Shown here piece by piece: positions 56,201 to 64,000 of a stretch of 64,000 nt of DNA (its first letter is position 1; each line of letters opens with the position of its first letter). Position numbers and translations under genes: made by a program. The DNA is taken from NCBI GenBank assembly GCA_030686995.1, contig CM060694.1, forward strand, positions 88,960,762 through 89,024,761, read 5' to 3'. Source of the stretch: Artemisia argyi. Its lineage: Eukaryota; Streptophyta; Magnoliopsida; Asterales; Asteraceae. Below the pieces are notes generated by a model. That model did not search any database and was not told the DNA's origin. It worked only from the letters and a program-made list of their open reading frames with translations.

Positions 56201-59200
56201 TTTTATATATAAAACTTCCTGAATTATTTTATATAAAACACGTATATTATTTAAAATACTCTTTCGACCAGTGACCCAACCCGAATATTTTGCTGCATCC
56301 AAGTCCTTGAATTTAAGTGATAAACCTGGTTCATGAGGCTTGTAATAACATTGTCATTGTGAAGTGAGAAAGGAGCCATGTAACTTCCATTTCCTCCAAA
56401 CAAAAGAGACAACGGAAGTCTTTGATGAAGACGAGGAGGGAGATCGCTTCTCTTTTCATCACCACCAAGAAAGAAGTCCACATAACCTAGCATTAGATCA
56501 GATGTCGCAGCTACCTACAATATTACATAACCGTAATTAGAGTCTTCTCTAAACAATATATATCTCAGCAAATAAGAGCAAAAAATGGACACGAAAATTA
56601 TAAATTGGTATCATCGAAGACATAGGGAGCAAAAAGAACTAAAATAATCCCATCACCTGGCAAATTTATTTATATAAATCTTTAAGTTGACATGTGTGAT
56701 TTTGCCGTTCAAAATATACATATGTTAAAGTTGACAAATTTCACCGTGGACTAACCTTAAGCCCTTCATACAGAGCACGTGATCGACACGAACGCAAGCA
56801 AGCATGGTCATACTCAGACCTAACAAACTCGCGTAATCGTTGCAACTTCAACTTCTGTCTCCATTGTTGCCATGACCATGCAAGAGGGTAAGCAAAGAAA
56901 AAGAGAATGCTATAAATTGATCCCTCCCACCATTGATAAGTTGCTAAAGCATTGATTTCTTCCACAAATTGATTAAAGGCACCCTCATACCTGCAATTTC
57001 AATCAAATACTCTTAATAGGTATTCATGACTCACCGTCTCTAATGAACAAAAAAAAGAGACACTGAAACACGATATCCATCATCTAAAATGACAAACAAA
57101 AGAAAGGGCACATAGCAGCAATCAACAACGAACAGGAATTTACACTATATCTATCACTTGTTCCGGGGGCGTGTGAGGAAGATGCCAAGGTTCCCTGAAA
57201 GTATTTTGTCCCATAAAATACATCCTATGGACATGACCTTGAGACTCCTCAACTCTGTTTGTTTCCAAAACCTGCAAGCCAAAGGATATTATTAGAGTTG
57301 GAATTTTCAGCCCCTTTACAAATGAAAGGGTATATCCGGGCTACGATTTATCTCTAAAGGGTCAAAAGCACTACAAAAATAAAAGATCAAACGGGTCGAA
57401 AGTCACCCAAATAATGCTTTGCAATCATATTTGGCAAACTAAATTGTTCTTAAATACAATGTCATCAATGTTCATTTAGTAGTTTACTAATCAGTGGGGT
57501 TCTATAATCTGTTTTATTGATGCTGCAACAAGGAATAAATCCAAAAAAGACACAAGTTTTTCTAACCTCATTCAGAGACTCCAAGAAAGGAAATGAGTGA
57601 TCTATCTGAGAGCCTTGTGCTCGAGCAGATCCAGATGACTCGTCAAATCCTACAAATTTCATCCTTGCAACACTAAGCACGAGTGCCAACAGGATAAGAA
57701 GACCCAATAGAAGAAGACCGAATAACCAAGGCCCGCCAAATGTCTCCATTAACTCTTCAAGGGCAGTGTAACAATGTGGCATATGGTATTTGTCTGAAAT
57801 GCATTTGTACGGACACGGAGTTTCAGCAGTACCCCCTACAAGAAGTCACAAAAATTGAATTAATTATATTAAACCAAACAACTCATAAGCCAAATACAAG
57901 AAAATAACAGAATCAAAATATGTAACTCCATACCTCGTATATAAATATAGTATGCACGATGGGGGAGCTCATTGGATGGACACTCGAAACATAGTTCCTT
58001 ATCAGATCCAGTAACATTTTTGTATGTACCAACAGGGCATTCCTGTTCATAAACATGATACCCCCAAAAATTAGAATATTAATTCTTCCAACTGTGAGGT
58101 AGATACAACTAGAGTAACCACCATAACAATCAAATTCATGCCAATTCAAGAAATGAAACCACAACATATGTCTATGTGGATCAGCATTCATTACTGATCA
58201 CCTGGATGTAAAACCAACAATGGAACTAGTCCATAAAATACTATTGTTACACATTATGTGGTCGAGACATAGACAAAAAAGTTAAGCTGAACAAAAGATA
58301 TAATTCTAGGGACAACGATGAAATACCTCGCAAAATGTGCCATAAAGCCCTTTTGGACAAGATTTGCCAGTAACTGACCCAATTTCTCCTGCACCGCCTT
58401 CATTTCCACCAAGTCCGCCCCTAATATAAAAACATTAACATATTACATTTTAGTTCTCACATTACATAAAAGGATGAAAACATTGAAATGTTAGATGATG
58501 AAAACGAATATATTATGTCAAGTTCTTTATTTATATCTGCCAAATACAATGTGTGTTCTTTAAGATGCATATTTTGAGTTTTCTAATGTCAGAGATAGAG
58601 TTGCAATTCTAACGAACCGAGTAGAGATGTTTCCTTTGACAGTAGCAATGGGTTGATATACTTCACCAGTTGGTATATGTGACCAATGAAAATGAATTCT
58701 TCCACCTCCACCACCACCACTCCCATTTGGGGTGCCTTGACCTCCACCACTCGAAAGAATCCCAGACTCACCAACAGTCAAAGCATTCAGGAACAAAAGA
58801 ATAGTACCACCAGACCCGCCCCCAGAACCTTGAAACCAATCAGTGATGCCATTATGTTTATAGTCAATATTTTCAGCATAACTTCCTCCATCAGCTCCTA
58901 ATGAACCATCAATTGACAAACTTGACAATGGATGTTCCAATGAACCAATCACTGCATACACATACACATGCAAAGTTAAGCAATTACTGTTTTTCTTACT
59001 ATGGATTATTGAGAGATAACACTAGTTGGTTAATTAAGTCAAATTTACAAATAAGGTTAAACATCAAGAGGAAGACTTTAGCCCACCCAAAACACCACCA
59101 CCAGCAGTTGAGTCAGTGTTGATGTCATTTCCGCCTCCACTACCCAAAAAACAAGGCAAACTCGCATCTCCGTATGGAAGACCACCATCAATGCAAGTAT

Positions 59201-62200
59201 CATTATAACAGCCAGACCCACCACTACCACCATAACCACCCCCACTCCCAATGCCAACGCTCAAGACATTCCCCTTGCCCAAACCTCCTGTGCAACCTGT
59301 TACACCAATTTATACACTGAAATTTCAACATCATTTTACTATAGGTGGAAACAGGTCTACTTGATCAGGTAAAATCTACTCTGTAATATATTAGTTATAT
59401 ATGGAAACAGGTGGAATACGCTACTTAGTTTTGAGTGAGCATACCCATCTCTGAGGTGCTAATTGTCCCAGTAGATTCGACAGTAACAGTTCTTGCCCTG
59501 TGGAAATTCACGATAGACCCTCTTATAAGGCCTTGAACCAAGATATCTTCAACGCGGCATATCTGAAAAATAAATATAGGACTATTTACAAAATAGTCAA
59601 ATAAATGTAGTTATCTTATGATGTGCTACTTTTTAGATCAATTACCTGAAGTGTAAAGGACAATGAAGCATTCACATTGCAGTCGTCTGGTGGATTAAGC
59701 AGTTCGTCTGGACATTGTTGAGAGTTACAATTCAGTTTCGGCGTCCTAAATATTAAGCATAATGATATTCAGTAAACCAATGATGAAGCACATTGATGTA
59801 AGGCACAGTGAAAGATCAGAAACAGACTTACACAGCATTAGCAGTAAAATTTTCCAAGGGACCGCGTAAAACAGCTCCCGGACCCAGCTTTAAACAGGAA
59901 GAAAAGTATCAGTTACTTAGAACAAATCAGATACTACAGCCGATAAAGCCAAAAACACATATAGAGTGCCAGTAAGTCATGTACATGTAAATGTAACAAG
60001 AAAATTAGATGTGGCAAAATTCGATAGGTCAGAATAGGTCAGGTATAAAACACTTAACTCTTACGGGTCGGTAAATTAAACTCGAAAGACTTCTTGTGTA
60101 GAAAACTAAATTCATAAACATTCAGAGTGTCAAGTAAGATTAAAAAAACATAGATTATTTTAATAATACTCTAAATCTTCAATAAAAATATAAAAAGGCT
60201 TTATCCAATTAGAATATACTTTGAGCAACTTTCAAACTGTTCCACCCATTTGCCCTTCAACCTTAACTTTTTAATATACTTGTCTGACCAGTTAGATATA
60301 AATCATAACCTGAATCGACTACCTTCATAGAAACCTATACTCAGTGTTTTGTCACTCTTTTGCATGAAATACAACTATCAGATCACAGCAGGAGACTGAG
60401 GCACTTACATTGACACCATAAAACAGGGACAGGACGAGACGTTGCGCTTCAATACAGTCACCTGGGCCTGACAAGTTCAATAAACCTTGCCCATGAACCC
60501 CTAAATTGGCATTTGAGTGTATAGTTGAAGATTCCTGAGAAAGCAGGAAGGTGGTCAGTCACTAGAAAGCATATCGTAAAATTATAACTCAGAATGGTCT
60601 TGTGGGAACCTTGAGAACAATAAGATTGCTAGCCTCAAGAAAGGAATTCTGCACATTCCTGTCACCCTCAACATCAATAAGCAGTTGTGAATTCCACATC
60701 AGGAACATTTTTACAGTCATGCGGAGAGCACCATATACCTGAGAATACCAAACTTTACTGTCAATTAAGTTGTTACATTTTGAGAGACACATTATTGATG
60801 ATATTTCAGTAACAAGAATATTTGTTACATTTGCATATTACTCCTACTACTGTTTTTAGTTATTGAGTTTGTAGACATTGCTAGTGAGTAAGTAAGTAAT
60901 AAGAAAGGCCTAATGGAGGAAATATGTCGAACATGCTGATCCTACAAACAGACATGTATTAATGCAACTTTCTGTGCAAAAACCGTGACTCGAAGCAAAC
61001 AGCATATAATTAGCAGTTAAAGAATTGGCAAAGGGCGTGCTAAGGGGAGAAGTGACCTCCTAACACTTGATCACTATAGATGGTATCAAGTGGATGCTTA
61101 ATCGGAAGCATAAGCAATTCATATATATGTATTAGACCACGTATGCTTGTAAGTATTATAATTCCGATACTATATTCTTTTGATATGGTTACTTTATAGA
61201 ATGACAAGTTCCATTGATAGAATTAGTCACAGTGAGTTGGGAAGTTATATCAGTAAAAGGGATGCATTGACCATCTAACAGTCAAAAACCCAATATAGGA
61301 CGCGTAGATTTGGTTCAATAAGAAAACAATGTTAATTTTGTTATCAAATTGAAACCCTGTCTCATTTGTCTTTCTATAGGCACATTGTCCTATCATTAAA
61401 CCAAAGCTAAATGCATGATTGAAAAAATTTCACACTAGATTTCTTGCCATATCTGATATCTGTTGCTTTTTTGAAGTGCATTGCGTCAAAGCTTCCCAGT
61501 AAGCCATGTTAAGAAGATATAGAACTTGATATTTAATGAAGTAGAGTAAACAGACAACCAACGATACTTGGAGATGTTACTTTAGTCAATTCGATTCATG
61601 ATTCATGAAATCAGTACATCAATCCTTTTCCCTGTTGGGGTATGTCCCAAAGGGTGTTATTGTATTTGTTCTTGTTCTTTTCTTTTTCTTTTGTTTCAAT
61701 AAAAGCTGCTTTTCAAAAATAAAGTATAACATAACAATCCTTTATATATATATATGTGAACTGACACTATGCTAAAAAAAACTCGTAGTAGTTTCGGAAT
61801 GGGAAACGAAGAGCACAATTATAATTTATCAACTCATAATCTACAAAGTCAAGAGGCATTTGATGCTAAAGATGATATAAACAACTCGGCATGAAATCTT
61901 AGGAAATACTAGTAGTTGTAAATAAGGTAGAGCATAGTTAATTAAAATAACTACTAGTCAGGGAATGAGTGCAATGAATTTACTTGACAAGTTTGATTTC
62001 ACTCTTATTAATTAAATAGATATATAAAATAATTCAGTTAATAAAGTGGTTGTTTGCCTTGATTGCAGAATCACTCATCAGCAATTCTTCTGCCAGTAAC
62101 TCGAATTCTGACAAAGCATAATGTGATAGCCCAAAGCTCAAGGTTCCTCCACCCAGAACACTAATTTGCCCTTGAACCTATTATTGAAGCATTTTAATAT

Positions 62201-64000
62201 ATAATTAAAATAGAGTTCCATGGCAAGATAAATATAGATCCTAAAAGAAATAAATTTCATAAAACCTGTCTTTCATCACTGACCTGAACACGACTCCAAA
62301 GCAAGGGAACAGAAACCTTGGCCAAATTTTGAATAAAAATATTTGTCATAAGGGGCTGATACGAGACCTCCATGAGAATTGTGTCTGTGTCAGTTGTCAT
62401 GTTGAAATTATCAACTGTAAGGCTCCGGGTTACAGCGTCGTAAAAAGTGCCTGCAGCACCCGCATTTGTTGGACAACCTACACTATTACCACCTGCAAAA
62501 AATATATAAAATAAATAATTTAATTCTTCAAATGATTACAAAACTATATGCAAACTTGCACTACTGTTTACTAAAATTAAAATCCAAAAATGCCACAATT
62601 CTACCATGTACAAAGATTTTGGGTTCTTCATGCCTGCTAAACACGTCAGTAGAAATTCTTCCTCCACCCCCACCGCCAAAACCATCGCCTCCACAAGCAC
62701 TTATATTACCACTTCCAGTCCTGCAGTTCCAAATTAGATCAATTTTGATCAGATTGTACTACATCAGTTTCTTAACTCAAATTACACCAAGCAAAAGAGC
62801 ATGACTCATATTACTAAACAATCATGTGATTTGAATAGACTATCCCCATTAGACTGCATGCTTACCGTAGATGTGTGATATAGTAGTGATCCTACCACTT
62901 AGCATTCACACTACATAGCTTTCCTATACGTTCTTGTGAAGAAGAAAAAAAGTGACCCGAGTACAAACTTTCTTCAAAAAGTAGAACTCAATAGTGACAA
63001 TATACTTGAAAGCAAGTTTCAGTTTACATTCTAATATAAATAAAATACATATGAATGTTTCTATATATTGCAGTATACTTTTTGGGGAACAATAAGGGTG
63101 TCATCCATCAAACATAGTAGATAATATACATATTGTACTACATACAAAATTGTAGTGATATAGCTCGTTACTCGTTAGCAACCTTATTGTAAGGTTTCCT
63201 GTCCATCAACTTGCCCTGCTTTAAGCAGATTTTGTGATGACTAGCCATATACGGAAATATACACATCTGATACATCGTCTATTAAGTTAACTAACTAAAC
63301 AAGCAAAAAACACTGCAAATGCTATTTAAGGTCTAGAACATGGCATTCGTATTCCTAGTGTATACGCAAACTAAATAACACATACTACTGAATTGATAAA
63401 AGCAAAAGAGTACATTTTATAAGCCTTGAGGAAGATACTCCCACCAGAACCACCTCCGCCTTTCGTACCACCATCCCCTCCTTCCGCCAACAACATACCA
63501 TTCATCTCAATAAGATTCTTAGCCACAATTTTAATCCTCCCACCGCCACCCCCACCATAATCCACATCCTTACTCGTCGTCCCACCTTTACTCCCATAAC
63601 TCCACGGCTTCTGCAAACTCGACCACGAATACGCATCACCACCCCACACATCCTCCGGAAGCTTCTTATCATTCAACAAACACGCCGCACCTCTACCCCC
63701 ATACCCCCCACCCGCTCCATCATACCCCGAAGGAGTCCCACTAGTTTGCTCAGGCGGATCACCACCTAACCCCGTAACATTCACAACCGACCCTACGCCA
63801 AAAGTAACATTCCCAGCAATTAACTCAACCGTCCCAGCAACAATCATGGCATTCTCACCTAAACTAAATTCACCAGTAACATTTATCCCAATCTCACACC
63901 CTGGATTAACATCGCAACTAACGGTCACATTACCTAAAATAACCAAACTCCCCTTCCCCGCTATATACATACTCTCAGTCAAGTTCAAACTATCAACAAC
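53273..64000 (-). CDS. Large glycine-rich multi-pass membrane protein (At5g11700-like), 3' 22 exons, 5' truncated
   Basis: Exons (minus): 64000-63414, 62720-62605, 62492-62284, 62177-62058, 60738-60610, 60534-60409, 59887-59832, 59745-59646, 59562-59445, 59296-59087, 58951-58618, 58420-58327, 58042-57934, 57835-57567, 57271-57144, 56990-56756, 56514-56326, 55755-55496, 54974-54758, 54280-54038, 53922-53843, 53423-53273. They give 1359 codons plus stop and every phase joins. The N-terminal two thirds are Gly-rich (GAGGGYGGRGAAC, GGGGGGRIHFHW) with Asn-glycosylation sites. A Cys-rich EGF-like stretch follows (CPKGLYGTFCEECP). Then come membrane segments: one after FGGPWLF, others at SIYSILFFFAYPLAW, DLVGLVISMLLLG, HVFLVLFILPLGILL, NVVVAFICGY and WWIFPVALVLC. 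The biochemical role of the family is not known to me. The intron after 62058 starts with GC. Confidence 0.93.
55850..56190. repeat. Duplicated intronic repeat in the glycine-rich gene
   Basis: Copies at about 55850-56031 and 56052-56190 share AAGTATGAATA(T/G)AGGTGA, TTTCAACCCATTTACAGATT, GAAAAGAGGTCAAAT and GGGTCGAAAGTAGAA. Similar GGGTC/GACCC-rich pieces occur in other introns of this gene (53520-53600, 54340-54680, 57300-57405, 60020-60310) and in phosphofructokinase intron 11 (43115-43330). Confidence 0.75.
60739..62057 (-). other. 1.3-kb GC-AG intron of the glycine-rich gene
   Basis: The donor reads AAG|GCAAAC and the acceptor CTCAG|GTATATGG. Phase 0 on both sides and the flanking protein (DSAIK then VYGALRM) is continuous, so GC is the real donor. 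It is the longest intron seen in this gene. A short (TA)n tract lies near 61743. Confidence 0.85.

Overview
The window is plant nuclear DNA: AT-rich, intron-rich genes separated by large nested transposable elements. The gene set (F-box/FBD protein, plant ATP-phosphofructokinase, alpha-type Aurora kinase, a very large glycine-rich membrane protein) is generic for dicots. The retroelement proteins point, from memory and unverified, to the daisy family (Asteraceae): a copia element with long extra ORFs beyond pol, and a small element encoding a CCHC knuckle plus an ARID domain.

Layout. 1-7034: 3' part of an LTR retroelement whose 5' part lies left of the window; polypurine tract at 5146-5160, then an LTR of about 1.87 kb with a 77-bp tandem array and recurring GGTCC/GGACC palindromes. 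7826-33546: one F-box/FBD gene (+ strand) broken by two insertions. A 21.6-kb nested retroelement block (8090-29684) sits in its first exon, and a 1.9-kb Helitron (31535-33423) sits in its last exon. The block is an 11.9-kb SIRE-like Ty1/copia element on the minus strand (491-bp LTRs, CCCTT target duplication). It is itself interrupted by a 9.7-kb Ty3/gypsy-derived element (8687-18415, 3.03-kb LTRs, TCTTA duplication) whose pol is a relic although its LTRs are nearly identical. 34721-39318: a young tandem retroelement, LTR-internal-LTR-internal-LTR with GTATT duplications, carrying no reverse transcriptase but a CCHC/protease-like ORF and an in-frame ARID ORF. 39781-43896: ATP-dependent 6-phosphofructokinase, 13 exons, 487 aa. 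45163-48909 (minus): Aurora kinase, 9 exons, 294 aa, tail-to-tail with the phosphofructokinase gene. 49000-53272: intergenic repeats (hAT MITE, Helitron end, microsatellites, 61-bp tandem repeat, HSP90 pseudogene fragment). 53273-64000 (minus): 22 exons of a large glycine-rich multi-pass membrane protein of the Arabidopsis At5g11700 type, 5' end beyond the right edge.

Functional reading. Three host genes look intact in what is visible (phosphofructokinase, Aurora, glycine-rich protein): all exon phases join and no stop interrupts them. The F-box gene would read as a 441-aa protein without its insertions; both target-site arrangements keep the frame. The most unusual content is in the retroelements: the ARID-carrying element whose first ORF begins inside the LTR and runs through the primer binding site; the copia element with a divergent antisense gene that has its own TATA box and poly(A) signal; and a short motif around CAGTGG recurring about thirty times in the LTRs, spacers and ORFs of that copia element. 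Exon limits, LTR limits and counts were worked out by eye from the bases.
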